Shown here: one piece after another, positions 18,201 to 26,202 of the stretch
Layout: each line of letters opens with the position of its first letter
How positions within the stretch are numbered: position 1 is the stretch's first letter
Source: an uncultured Clostridia bacterium
Lineage (GTDB): Bacteria; Bacillota; Clostridia; Oscillospirales; Ruminococcaceae
DNA: 64,000 nt
NCBI GenBank assembly: GCA_947631575.1
Contig: CANRLW010000003.1
Location: 1-64,000 of the forward strand
Direction: 5' to 3'
Notes under the pieces: generated by a model
The model's database searches: none
The model's input: the letters and a program-made list of their open reading frames with translations, nothing else
Told to the model about the DNA's origin: nothing
Program-made: the position numbers and the translations under genes

Positions 18201-19103
18201 ATGGTATACACAATAACATTCAATCCCGCGGTAGATTATGTAATGCGCATAGGAAAGATAACGGCGGGCATTGTAAACCGCTCCGAAAGCGAGGAAATTT
18301 ATTTCGGGGGGAAAGGCATAAATGTTTCGATAGTGCTGAATGAGCTTGGGGTAGAGTCGACCGCGCTCGGATTTGTCGCGGGATTTACGGGAAAGGCTAT
18401 TGAAAGCGGGCTTTCCGAAACGGGCATAAAAACGGACTTTATTTTCCTCAAAAGCGGATATTCGAGAATAAACGTAAAGATAAAATCGACCGAAGAAACG
18501 GACATAAACGGCAGAGGACCGGATATCCCCGAAGTAGCTATAGATGAACTGCTGAAAAAACTGAAGGCAATAAAAGACGGGGACACGCTCGTTTTAGCGG
18601 GGAGCGTTCCGAAAAGCCTGCCCGAAAATATTTACGAAAAGATACTTGAAGAAATATCGGACAGGAAAATAAAGATAGTTGTTGACGCGGAGAAAGACCT
18701 TCTTTTAAATGCGCTCAAATACAAGCCGTTTCTGGTAAAGCCGAACAGCCGCGAGCTGGGGGATATGTTCGGCGTTTCGCTTAATACCAAAGAGGAGATA
18801 AATCTTTACGCAAAGAAACTGAAGGAAATGGGAGCGCGGAATGTCCTCGTTTCAATGGCGGGCGACGGAGCATTGTTGCTTGATGAAAACGGAGAAACGC
18901 ACATCTGCGGCGTTTGCAGGGGAGAAGTCAGGAACTCGGTCGGTGCGGGCGACTCAATGGTAGCGGGATTTATCGCAGGCTCTGCAAACGGCGACTATGA
19001 ATACGCCCTAAAGCTTGGAACAGCCGCAGGCGGCGCAACGACCTTTTCCGAGGGCATCGGTAAAAGAGAGGAAATTTTAAGGCTGTTGGAACAGTTAAAG
19101 TGA
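18201..19103 (+). CDS. fruK: 1-phosphofructokinase (PfkB family)
   Basis: A 300-residue PfkB-family sugar kinase. ITFNPAVDYVMRIGKITAGIVNR at the N-terminus and the GGKGINVS block (substrate phosphate binding) are typical of 1-phosphofructokinase/tagatose-6-phosphate kinase, and SVGAGDSMVAGF holds the catalytic aspartate and anion hole. It converts fructose-1-phosphate to fructose-1,6-bisphosphate in the cytoplasm. It is a single gene here: no DeoR regulator or fructose PTS permease adjoins it, which is unusual because fruRKA is normally an operon, so tagatose-phosphate kinase activity remains possible. AAGGAG precedes ATG 18201. Confidence 0.85.
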   Translation: MVYTITFNPAVDYVMRIGKITAGIVNRSESEEIYFGGKGINVSIVLNELGVESTALGFVAGFTGKAIESGLSETGIKTDFIFLKSGYSRINVKIKSTEETDINGRGPDIPEVAIDELLKKLKAIKDGDTLVLAGSVPKSLPENIYEKILEEISDRKIKIVVDAEKDLLLNALKYKPFLVKPNSRELGDMFGVSLNTKEEINLYAKKLKEMGARNVLVSMAGDGALLLDENGETHICGVCRGEVRNSVGAGDSMVAGFIAGSANGDYEYALKLGTAAGGATTFSEGIGKREEILRLLEQLK

Positions 19104-19119
19104 GGGGTTTAAACAAAAA

Positions 19120-19149
19120 AGATCCGCCGTGAAAAACCACGGCGGATCT
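19120..19149. terminator. Bidirectional terminator fruK/GGGtGRT gene
   Basis: Stem AGATCCGCCGTG / CCACGGCGGATCT around AAAAA, flanked by an A-run on the left that becomes the U-run for the minus-strand gene. It lies between convergent genes. Confidence 0.85.
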
Positions 19150-19168
19150 GGTTGTTTAATTATAAGCG

Positions 19169-20170
19169 TTAAGCCTTCATAGCCTCTTCGACAGCAACCG
19201 CGCAAGCAACGGTAGCGCCTACCATGGGGTTGTTGCCCATGCCGATAAGACCCATCATCTCAACGTGCGCGGGAACTGAAGAAGAACCCGCAAACTGCGC
19301 GTCGGAATGCATACGTCCCATTGTATCGGTCATACCGTAAGACGCAGGACCAGCCGCCATGTTGTCGGGGTGGAGAGTACGTCCCGTGCCGCCGCCCGAT
19401 GCAACGGAGAAGTATTTCTTGCCCTTTTCAACGCACTCTTTCTTGTAAGTGCCTGCAACGGGGTGCTGGAAACGAGTGGGGTTAGTGGAGTTGCCCGTAA
19501 TCGAAACGTCAACGCCTTCCTTCCACATTATAGCAACGCCCTCTGTAACGTCGTTCGCGCCGTAGCAGTTTACCTTTGCGCGAAGTCCCGTAGAATAAGC
19601 CTTGCGGAATACTTCCTTAACCTCGCCCGTGTAGTAGTCCATTTCGGTCTCAACATATGTAAAGCCGTTTATACGCGCGATTATCTGCGCAGCGTCTTTT
19701 CCAAGACCGTTAAGTATAACTCTCAGCGGCTCTTTGCGGACCTTGTTTGCCTTTTCGGCAATTCCTATAGCGCCCTCAGCAGCCGCGAAACTCTCATGAC
19801 CCGCAAGGAACGCAAAGCACTTTGTGTCCTCTTCAAGGAGCATCTTTCCGAGGTTTCCGTGTCCGAGACCAACTTTTCTCTGATCGGCAACAGAGCCGGG
19901 AATGCAGAACGCCTGAAGTCCCTCTCCGATAGCCGCAGCCGCGTCGGCAGCCTTTGTGCAGCCTTTCTTTATAGCGATAGCGCAGCCAACCGTATAAGCC
20001 CATTTTGCGTTTTCAAAGCAGATAGGCTGAATGCCTTCGGTTATCTTATAAGGATCAAAGCCTTTAGCCTGGCAGATATCGCGGCATTCTTCTATAGTGT
20101 TTATTCCGTATTCCTTCAAGACAGCGAGGATCTGCTTTTCGCGTCTTTCATAAGATTCAAATAAAGCCAT
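19169..20170 (-). CDS. GGGtGRT-family protein
   Basis: A 333-residue protein of the GGGtGRT family, named for the motif seen here as SGGGTGRTLHPDNMAAG. The family occurs in anaerobes and is of unknown biochemical function. The N-terminus (MALFESYERREKQILAVLKEYGINTIEECRDIC) is helical and soluble; glycine-rich stretches with many conserved-looking acids suggest a cofactor or metal site. It is the second gene of a two-gene operon, 17 bases after a NifU-like scaffold protein, with GGGGAGG before the ATG. The pairing implies a role in iron-sulfur or other metal-cluster metabolism, but this is inference. Confidence 0.9.
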   Translation of the reverse strand: MALFESYERREKQILAVLKEYGINTIEECRDICQAKGFDPYKITEGIQPICFENAKWAYTVGCAIAIKKGCTKAADAAAAIGEGLQAFCIPGSVADQRKVGLGHGNLGKMLLEEDTKCFAFLAGHESFAAAEGAIGIAEKANKVRKEPLRVILNGLGKDAAQIIARINGFTYVETEMDYYTGEVKEVFRKAYSTGLRAKVNCYGANDVTEGVAIMWKEGVDVSITGNSTNPTRFQHPVAGTYKKECVEKGKKYFSVASGGGTGRTLHPDNMAAGPASYGMTDTMGRMHSDAQFAGSSSVPAHVEMMGLIGMGNNPMVGATVACAVAVEEAMKA

Positions 20171-20187
20171 TCTTCGTTACCTCCCCA

Positions 20188-20880
20188 TTACTGCTTTCTC
20201 GGGTCAATTATCTTGACCGCGTCGGCAACTCTTCCATACTGACCCTGAGCTTTTTCATAGGCCTCTTTAACGTCCATTCCGCCCTTTATAAAGTCCATCA
20301 TCTTGCCGAAGTTTATAAACTTATAGCCGATTATCTCGTTGTCCTCATTCAGAGCAAGTCCCGTTACATATCCGTCTGTCATTTCAAGATAGCGAGGACC
20401 TTTTTTAAGAGTACCGTACATTGTGCCTATCTGCGAGCGTAAACCCTTTCCGAGGTCTTCAAGACCCGCGCCTATTGTAAGACCGTCTTCGGAGAAAGCG
20501 GACTGCGAACGTCCGTAAACTATCTGTAAGAACAGTTCTCTCATAGCCGTGTTTATAGCGTCGCATACAAGGTCGGTATTGAGAGCCTCAAGAATAGTTC
20601 TGCCGGGGAGTATCTCCGCCGCCATAGCCGCGGAATGCGTCATACCTGAACAGCCGATCGTTTCAACGAGAGCCTCCTGTATAACACCGCCCTTTACGTT
20701 GAGCGACAGCTTGCACGTTCCCTGCTGGGGAGCGCACCAGCCTATGCCGTGCGTAAAACCGTTGATGTCTGAAATTTCCTTTGCCTTTACCCATTTAGCT
20801 TCTTCCGGGATAGGCGCAGCGCCGTGAGCAACGCCCTGAGCCACAGGACACATTGCCTCGACTTCATGAGAATAAGTCAT
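20188..20880 (-). CDS. NifU/IscU-like iron-sulfur scaffold-type protein paired with GGGtGRT
   Basis: A 230-residue protein annotated in anaerobes as an iron-sulfur cluster assembly scaffold relative. Cysteines occur at MCPVAQG, GWCAPQQGTCKLSL and ETIGCSGMTHSAAMAAEIL; the last resembles the GCxxxxxSSS..T region of IscU-like proteins. It is longer than classical IscU (about 130), with a C-terminal extension NFGKMMDFIKGGMDVKEAYEKAQ. It is first in the operon with the GGGtGRT gene and has AAGGAG and a strong promoter. No cysteine desulfurase adjoins it, so whether it builds clusters itself is uncertain. Confidence 0.8.
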   Translation of the reverse strand: MTYSHEVEAMCPVAQGVAHGAAPIPEEAKWVKAKEISDINGFTHGIGWCAPQQGTCKLSLNVKGGVIQEALVETIGCSGMTHSAAMAAEILPGRTILEALNTDLVCDAINTAMRELFLQIVYGRSQSAFSEDGLTIGAGLEDLGKGLRSQIGTMYGTLKKGPRYLEMTDGYVTGLALNEDNEIIGYKFINFGKMMDFIKGGMDVKEAYEKAQGQYGRVADAVKIIDPRKQ

Positions 20881-20932
20881 TTTAATTTCTCCTTTTTTCC
20901 AATATTTAGCAGGTTATCTGCCATACAACTTT

Positions 20933-20961
20933 ATTATACAATATTTTTTTCAATATTTCAA
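20933..20961 (-). promoter_or_regulatory. Promoter of scaffold-GGGtGRT operon
   Basis: Minus strand TTGAAA, 17 bases, TATAAT, about 50 bases before the ATG. Confidence 0.85.
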
Positions 20962-21059
20962 GTACATAATGCCGAAAATTTTAATTGATAACAATATGTA
21001 GACCGTCAATAAAATCTTGTTTAGTATTTGATAATAATCGGGTAATATATAATAACCTA

Positions 21060-21630
21060 ATTGTGGTTCTTTTCAAACGTTATTTCTCTAAATAACGTTC
21101 ACTCGCCCCACCCCCCTGACCCCCTTCCCCGAAGGGGAAGGGGGAAAGTTGCGGGGCGCTGGCGCGCCCCGCAGCCCCGCCGACAGTTGACAGTGTACAG
21201 GGTACAGTATTCAGTAACACCCGAAAGGTTGTTCTCTGTTTTATAGACGGTTTTGGCTTAAAGGCGCATAGCCGAAAGTTTGTCCGCTCATTTATCACTT
21301 TTGGATAGCCTTAATGAACTTCTTTCCCGCTCAAAAGTAAATGCAATTCCAAGGCGGTTTTACGCTCAAAACATCTTTGTAAGATTTCCGTTTTAAAAAC
21401 ACGGTTTTTAAAACGGAAATGTGGGGAAAACTCTTGTTTTCCCCACACCCTTTAGCGCTTTTGAGCGTTTGCGGGGGGCGCTGCCCCCGCCAGAGAGGAA
21501 ACTTTTTTAACAAAAAAGTTTCCTCTCTGGACTCTCCTTCAAAAAACTTTCGTGCGCCCGCTCGTTAGCTCGTTTGAAAATTTAAAGCGCTTTCCCGCTC
21601 GTTACAACCTCTAGCCTCTAAATTTCTAGC
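21060..21630 (+). repeat. Composite intergenic repeat, copy 3 (full B plus A)
   Basis: The most complete copy, filling nearly the whole gap between two minus-strand genes. In order: TTGTGGTTCTTTTCAAAC; stem AACGTTATTT / AAATAACGTT; stem CCCCCTTCCCC / GGGGAAGGGGG; stem GCGGGGCGCTGGCGCGCCCCGC; CAGTTGACAGTGTACAGGG and CAGTATTCAGTAA; TTTATCACTTTTGG; CTTTCCCGCTC; then the A stems ATTTCCGTTTTAAAA with complement, TGGGGAAAACTCTTGTTTTC, GCGGGGGGCGCTGCCCCCGC and CCAGAGAGGAAAC / GTTTCCTCTCTGG; finally CGTGCGCCCG and a C-type AACCTCTAGCCTCT. No gene is credible in it. Confidence 0.9.
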
Positions 21631-21632
21631 AT

Positions 21633-22253
21633 CTAGATGGCAAAATCAAAAAACTCTTTTCCCTTCACCTCAAACCCGACATTGCCCGAACAAGCGTCCG
21701 TCAGTGCTGTTCGGAGCTTTTTCGAAAGCTCCTCTTTTACATAAACGGTGAGCTTTACGCCGTTTCCGAAATCTTCTTCCGCAACCTTTGCGCCCAGCTC
21801 GTCAAATATCCTCGCCAGCTTTCCGTAGAATGAATAGTCTACGGTTATCTCGGCTTTCACCGCAAAAGCCATTTCCTTTATCTTCGCCATTCCCACGGCG
21901 TCCGCGGCGGCTTTCGTATACGCTCTCACAAGCCCGCCGGCTCCGAGCAGTATCCCGCCGAAATACCTTGTAACAACGCAGCATACCCCGCTTAAACCCT
22001 CTTTTTGCAAGACCTCGTATATCGGCACTCCCGCCGTTCCTTGGGGTTCGCCATCGTCGGAGTGGCGGGCGGTCTTGTCGGTTAGAATGTACGCATAGCA
22101 GTTGTGGCGAGCCTTTCGGTTCGCCGCGCGTATTTCGTTTATAAAAGCCGTCGCCTCTTCTTCGCTCGAAACGGGCGCAAGATAGCCTATAAACTCCGAC
22201 TTCTTTTCCTCAAACCGCGACACAACGCGGCTTTCAATTGTCCTGTATTCCAT
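21633..22253 (-). CDS. yigZ: YigZ/IMPACT family protein
   Basis: A 206-residue protein with the IMPACT N-terminal domain: KKSEFIGYLAPVSSEEEATAFI, RHNCYAYIL, HSDDGEPQGTAGVPI, TRYFGGILLGAGGLVRAY, which is the family signature, and a C-terminal DUF1949-type ferredoxin-like domain. The eukaryotic homologue regulates GCN2; bacterial YigZ has no settled function, though it is linked to ribosome or proline-peptide processing. AGGAG precedes the ATG. Its stop codon lies at the very edge of the upstream repeat (3' side of the gene). Confidence 0.95.
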   Translation of the reverse strand: MEYRTIESRVVSRFEEKKSEFIGYLAPVSSEEEATAFINEIRAANRKARHNCYAYILTDKTARHSDDGEPQGTAGVPIYEVLQKEGLSGVCCVVTRYFGGILLGAGGLVRAYTKAAADAVGMAKIKEMAFAVKAEITVDYSFYGKLARIFDELGAKVAEEDFGNGVKLTVYVKEELSKKLRTALTDACSGNVGFEVKGKEFFDFAI

Positions 22254-22349
22254 TTTACTCCTAAGGATATAACAAATTCACGCGCATCACATGACGCGCG
22301 TGAGCTTGTTTATAAACAAAAATAACAAAACGATGAGCGTATATATAAA

Positions 22350-22553
22350 TCACTTTCCGAGATTATAACGCTTATTAAATCTGTCAACGCGTCCGCCGCT
22401 GTCAACGAGCTTCTGCTTGCCCGTGTAGAAAGGGTGGCACTTTGAGCAAATTTCAACTCTTATGTCTTTTTTGGTGGAACGTGTTTCAATAACGTTTCCG
22501 CAGGCACATCTGATAGTTGTCGCTTCGTATGCGGGATGAATACCCTCTTTCAT
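22350..22553 (-). CDS. rpmE: 50S ribosomal protein L31 (zinc-binding form)
   Basis: 67 residues from ATG 22553. The motif [17 protein letters not shown]...[14 protein letters not shown] contains the four cysteines (CxC ... CxxC) of the zinc-binding C+ type L31; the end [10 protein letters not shown] is the family C-terminus. The track start GTG 22562 lies inside the AGGTGA ribosome site, so ATG 22553 is preferred. Single-gene unit with its own promoter (22599-22627). Confidence 0.95.
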   Translation of the reverse strand: MKEGIHPAYEATTIRCACGNVIETRSTKKDIRVEICSKCHPFYTGKQKLVDSGGRVDRFNKRYNLGK

Positions 22554-22598
22554 TCTTCTCACCTCACAAAAATATGCTGTGCATAAATCACAAAAACA

Positions 22599-22627
22599 AT
22601 TATAACATATTTGACCCGAAAAATCAA
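22599..22627 (-). promoter_or_regulatory. rpmE promoter
   Basis: Minus strand TTGATT, 17 bases, TATAAT. Confidence 0.75.
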
Positions 22628-22674
22628 GGGAATTTCAAAAAATATTATTATGTTATAATATACAAATTATTCCG

Positions 22675-24387
22675 TTAAATGCCGAGAATTTTGGTAAATT
22701 CAACGGACAATTCTTTCTGAATCTCAACAGCAATATCTCTTGCGGGAGCCTTTGTCGTATAATAAACCTTTATCTTAGGCTCCGTGCCGGAAGGTCTGAT
22801 TATAATGCTCGCGTCATTTTCGAGGTTATAGGTAATAACGTTCGACTTCGGAAGTTTAACTTCGCTCTTTGTTCCGTCGGATTCTACTCTCTCGCTTGAC
22901 TTATAGTCGGTCGTAGCGAGGACTTTAAGACCGCCGATATTGTCGAGCTTTGTATTGCGGAGTCCCGCCATTATCTCGCTCATCTTTGTCATTCCCGCCT
23001 CGCCCTCAAAGCCGAAGTTCTCGACCTTGTTGAGGTATACGCCGTATTCATCATAAAGACGCGCTCTCGCCTCGATCATCGAAATGCCCTTTGAGCGGTA
23101 GAACGCAGCCATTTCGCAGATAAGCATAGACGCAACAACAGCGTCCTTATCTCTTACATATCCGCCCGCAAGATAGCCGTAGCTCTCTTCAAAGCCGAAT
23201 ATATAGCGCTCTTCTTCGCCTGCCGCCTCGAGCAGACCAACCTGTTCGCCGATATACTTAAATCCCGTGAGGACTTCGCGCAGTTCTACCCCATACTTTT
23301 TCGCAATTGCCTTTGTGATGTCGCTTGTTACTATAGTCTTTACCGCGACGGGGTTTTTCGGCATTCTTCCGAGAGCAAGACGCTCTCTGCAAACATATTC
23401 GAGCAGGAGCGCGCCTGTTTCGTTTCCGGTAAACAGCTCGTAGCCGTCGCCGTCGGGAACTGCAATTCCGACTCTGTCACAGTCGGGGTCTGTCGCAAGC
23501 ATAAGATCGGGCTTTTCCTTTTCGCAGAGCTTAAGACCGACTGCGAGAGCCTCTCTGATCTCGGGATTCGGGAACGGGCAGGTCGGGAAGTTTCCGTCGG
23601 GGTTTTCCTGTTCTGGTACTACAACAACGTCCTTAACGCCGATTTCGGAAAGTATTCTTCTTACAGGCTTGTTGCCCGTGCCGTTGAGCGGTGAATAAAC
23701 GACTTTCAGTCCGCTCTTTGCGACAACGTCTGTATGCAGGCTCTGTTCTCTTACCTTTGCAATATAAGCGTCAATAACGTCGTCGCCTATGTAGTTTATC
23801 ATTCCGCTTTCAACCGCAGAATTAAAGTCCGCGGACTTTATGCCGCTGAAAGTGTCGATGTTATTTATCTTAGCAAGAACAGCGTCCGCCGCCTCGGAAG
23901 TCATCTGACAGCCGTCCGCGCCGTATACCTTATAGCCGTTGTATTTCGCGGGGTTATGAGAGGCGGTAACAACAATGCCCGCGCCGCATTTAAGATAACG
24001 CACCGCCCACGAGAGCATGGGGGTAGGCATAAGCTCTTTATAGATATGTACCTTTATGCCGTTTGCCGCAAGGACCTCTGCCGCGCACTGAGCGAAATAT
24101 GTAGACTTTATGCGGCTGTCATAGCCTATAGCAACTTTCTTTTCAAGCCCGCTCGAAAGAATGTATTCCGCAAGTCCCTGGGTAGCCTTTTTTACGGTAT
24201 AGACGTTCATTCGGTTCGTGCCTGCTCCGATAACGCCGCGCAGACCGGCTGTTCCGAATTCGAGCTCACGGTAAAAACGGTCGTTTATTTCTTCGGGTTT
24301 GTCTTTGATCTGTTCCAGCTCGGGTTTAAGGTCGGGGTCTTCGGTCGCCTTTTCGAGCCACAGTTCATATTCTTTACGGATATCCAT
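22675..24387 (-). CDS. pgcA: Phosphoglucomutase/phosphomannomutase
   Basis: A 570-residue alpha-D-phosphohexomutase of the long PgcA type. FGTAGLRGVIGAGTNRMN near residue 45, the catalytic phosphoserine loop VTASHNPAKYNGYKVYG (near 140), the magnesium loop DPDCDRVGIAV (about 300), sugar-binding GFEESYGY (about 395) and the phosphate-binding RPSGTEPKIKVYY near the end are all present. It interconverts glucose-1- and glucose-6-phosphate, feeding glycogen and UDP-sugar synthesis, including the precursors of surface glycans. AAGGAGG precedes the ATG. It is monocistronic with a strong promoter. Confidence 0.95.
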   Translation of the reverse strand: MDIRKEYELWLEKATEDPDLKPELEQIKDKPEEINDRFYRELEFGTAGLRGVIGAGTNRMNVYTVKKATQGLAEYILSSGLEKKVAIGYDSRIKSTYFAQCAAEVLAANGIKVHIYKELMPTPMLSWAVRYLKCGAGIVVTASHNPAKYNGYKVYGADGCQMTSEAADAVLAKINNIDTFSGIKSADFNSAVESGMINYIGDDVIDAYIAKVREQSLHTDVVAKSGLKVVYSPLNGTGNKPVRRILSEIGVKDVVVVPEQENPDGNFPTCPFPNPEIREALAVGLKLCEKEKPDLMLATDPDCDRVGIAVPDGDGYELFTGNETGALLLEYVCRERLALGRMPKNPVAVKTIVTSDITKAIAKKYGVELREVLTGFKYIGEQVGLLEAAGEEERYIFGFEESYGYLAGGYVRDKDAVVASMLICEMAAFYRSKGISMIEARARLYDEYGVYLNKVENFGFEGEAGMTKMSEIMAGLRNTKLDNIGGLKVLATTDYKSSERVESDGTKSEVKLPKSNVITYNLENDASIIIRPSGTEPKIKVYYTTKAPARDIAVEIQKELSVEFTKILGI

Positions 24388-24435
24388 GAAAAAGTCCTCC
24401 TTAATGGAAATTAAAATATAGAATTACCCGATAGA

Positions 24436-24464
24436 ATTATAGCATATTTGCAAAAAATTTTCAA
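24436..24464 (-). promoter_or_regulatory. pgcA promoter
   Basis: Minus strand TTGAAA, 17 bases, TATAAT. Between this site and the repeat at 24665 (24465-24664) no gene is seen; the sequence is AT-rich. Confidence 0.85.
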
Positions 24465-24664
24465 GATATATTTTACAAATTTGTTTATTTTGCGAACAAA
24501 TACATAAAACGGTAATTGTGAAGTAAAAAAACAGCAGGAGCGGCAAAAAACATTTGTGCAAAACGCTGAATTTAAAAATAAAAAAAGGATTTTTGATGTC
24601 GAAAGTTGTATCTATAAATAGAGCAGGAAAATTGTGTGAGTGCAATTTCAGACTGTAGATAAAG

Positions 24665-24900
24665 CCCCATTTGTTGTTTTTTTCAAACGTTATTTTTCTC
24701 AATAACGTTTATTCGCCCTATCCCCCTACCCCTTTCCCCGAGGGGAAGGGGGAAAATGCGGGGGCTACCGCCTCCGCGACCCCTGTTGTCAGTTGTCAGT
24801 AGACAGGGTATAGTAGTCAGTAAAAGCCGAATGGTTGTCCACTGAATTTTAACGTTCAAAAACGGCAATGATCTAATTCTTGACCTCTAGCCTACCAGAC
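24665..24900 (+). repeat. Intergenic repeat, copy 4 (B module and linker, trace of C)
   Basis: TTTCAAACGTTATTTTTCTC, stem AACGTTATT / AATAACGTT, CCCTTTCCCCGAGGGGAAGG, a weaker GC stem GCGGGGGCTACCGCC, then TCAGTTGTCAGTAGACAGGG, TAGTAGTCAGTAA, GCCGAATGGTTGTCC, and CCTCTAGCCTACCAGAC. It is located upstream of dgt. Confidence 0.8.
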
Positions 24901-24959
24901 TTTTATACAGACAGAATTGACAATAAGAAATGACGATTAAAGAAAGGACAGTGACATTT

Positions 24960-25970
24960 ATGATTCCACGCGAAAGGACCGAACAAAACGAGAAAATCTT
25001 ATTGAGCGAATATGCCTGCCGCGCGGATATGTCAAAGGGACGCGCTTTCTACGAAAAACCCTGCGACCTGCGGACGGATTTCCAGCGCGACCGCGACCGA
25101 ATAATTCACTGTAACTCCTTTCGCAGGCTCAAACGAAAAACGCAGGTCTTTCTTGATCCTCTCGGCGACCATTATCGCACGCGCCTGACGCATACCCTCG
25201 AAGTAAGCCAGATAGCCCGAACGGTTTCGAGGGCGCTCGGACTGAATGAAGATCTGACGGAGGCAATTGCTCTCGGTCACGATTTGGGGCATACTCCTTT
25301 TGGGCACGACGGCGAGAGAATATTGAACGCCCTTATGAAAACGGGATTCAGGCATAATCTCCAGAGCCGCCGCGTCTGTGAGAGGATAGAAAAAGACGGA
25401 AACGGACTGAATCTGACGTTCGAGGTACTTGACGGCATAGCCGCCCACACGGGAAAAGAACTTCCCGAAACGCGGGAAGGAATGGTCGTCAGATTCTGCG
25501 ACAAGATAGCCTACATAAACCACGACATTGAGGACGCGATACGCGGCGGAGTGATAACCGAAGACATGATCCCCGAATTTCCGATAAAGGTCCTCGGAAA
25601 AACGAAATCCGCGAGAATTTCGGCACTTGTAAACAGCCTTGTGCAGAACAGCGGCGACGAGATAAAAATGGATTATACCACCCGAAAAGCTCACGACGAG
25701 CTGAGGGATTTTATGTTTGAAAAGGTCTACCGTTCTTCGAGAACAGTTGCCGAAAAGGGAAAAGCCGAGTTTATCATTGAGTATCTGTTCAGGTATTTTT
25801 CCGAAAACAAGGACAAGCTCCCGAGGCTGTACCTTGAAATTTCCGAAGAGGACGGTCTTGAAAGAGCGGTCGCCGATTTCATCAGCGGAATGACCGACGA
25901 CTATGCGATAGATTACTTTACTTCACTTTGCGTGCCAAAAAGCTGGAAAAACGGATATATAGACAGTTGA
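24960..25970 (+). CDS. dgt: dGTP triphosphohydrolase (HD domain)
   Basis: About 336 residues. HD phosphohydrolase motifs are RTRLTHTLEVSQIAR (first His), ALGHDLGHTPFGHDGE (HD pair and next His) and VRFCDKIAYINHDIEDA (final Asp), the signature of dGTPase-like enzymes that cleave dNTP to nucleoside plus triphosphate and control dNTP pools. ATG 24960 lies 11 bases after AAAGGA; the track ATG 24930 has no ribosome site. The final codons GAC AGT TGA are part of a repeat (CAGTTGACAGG), so the repeat supplies the stop and the last two residues. It sits ahead of dnaG-rpoD, an arrangement common in Firmicutes. Confidence 0.92.
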   Translation: MIPRERTEQNEKILLSEYACRADMSKGRAFYEKPCDLRTDFQRDRDRIIHCNSFRRLKRKTQVFLDPLGDHYRTRLTHTLEVSQIARTVSRALGLNEDLTEAIALGHDLGHTPFGHDGERILNALMKTGFRHNLQSRRVCERIEKDGNGLNLTFEVLDGIAAHTGKELPETREGMVVRFCDKIAYINHDIEDAIRGGVITEDMIPEFPIKVLGKTKSARISALVNSLVQNSGDEIKMDYTTRKAHDELRDFMFEKVYRSSRTVAEKGKAEFIIEYLFRYFSENKDKLPRLYLEISEEDGLERAVADFISGMTDDYAIDYFTSLCVPKSWKNGYIDS

Positions 25971-26192
25971 CAGGGTATAGTGTACGCATTGAACGCTTCG
26001 CGTGCAACGCTGTATGCAGTAAAATGTATCCGCCTTGCGGCGGATATTATTTAGATTGTTTTTAGTCGATAGGTACACAAGCCTATATTTACGGTTGTTT
26101 TCAATAAGTTTCAGTTGGATAACAATCTAATATCATCCGCCGTAAGGCGGACACCTACTACTGCATACTGTACACTGTAAACTGTCAACTGA
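25965..26192. repeat. Large imperfect inverted repeat between dgt and dnaG
   Basis: The two ends are inverted copies of the linker sequence: CAGTTGACAGGGTATAGTGTAC at 25968 and, on the other strand, CAGTTGACAGTTTACAGTGTAC ending at 26188. Inside each arm follow ATGCAGTA, a TCCGCC...GGCGGA hairpin and TAGATTGTT, so the arms align over about 75 bp. The left arm has an extra segment of about 26 bp. A unique centre of about 50 bp is enclosed. No ORF. It looks like a MITE-type insertion, but no clear target duplication is seen. Confidence 0.8.
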
Positions 26193-26202
26193 CAACAGGG
26201 GA

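Noticed and set aside
19307-20164. 285-aa ORF antisense to the GGGtGRT gene
   Set aside because: It lies wholly inside a strongly conserved gene on the other strand; Cys/Val/Phe-rich shadow translation.
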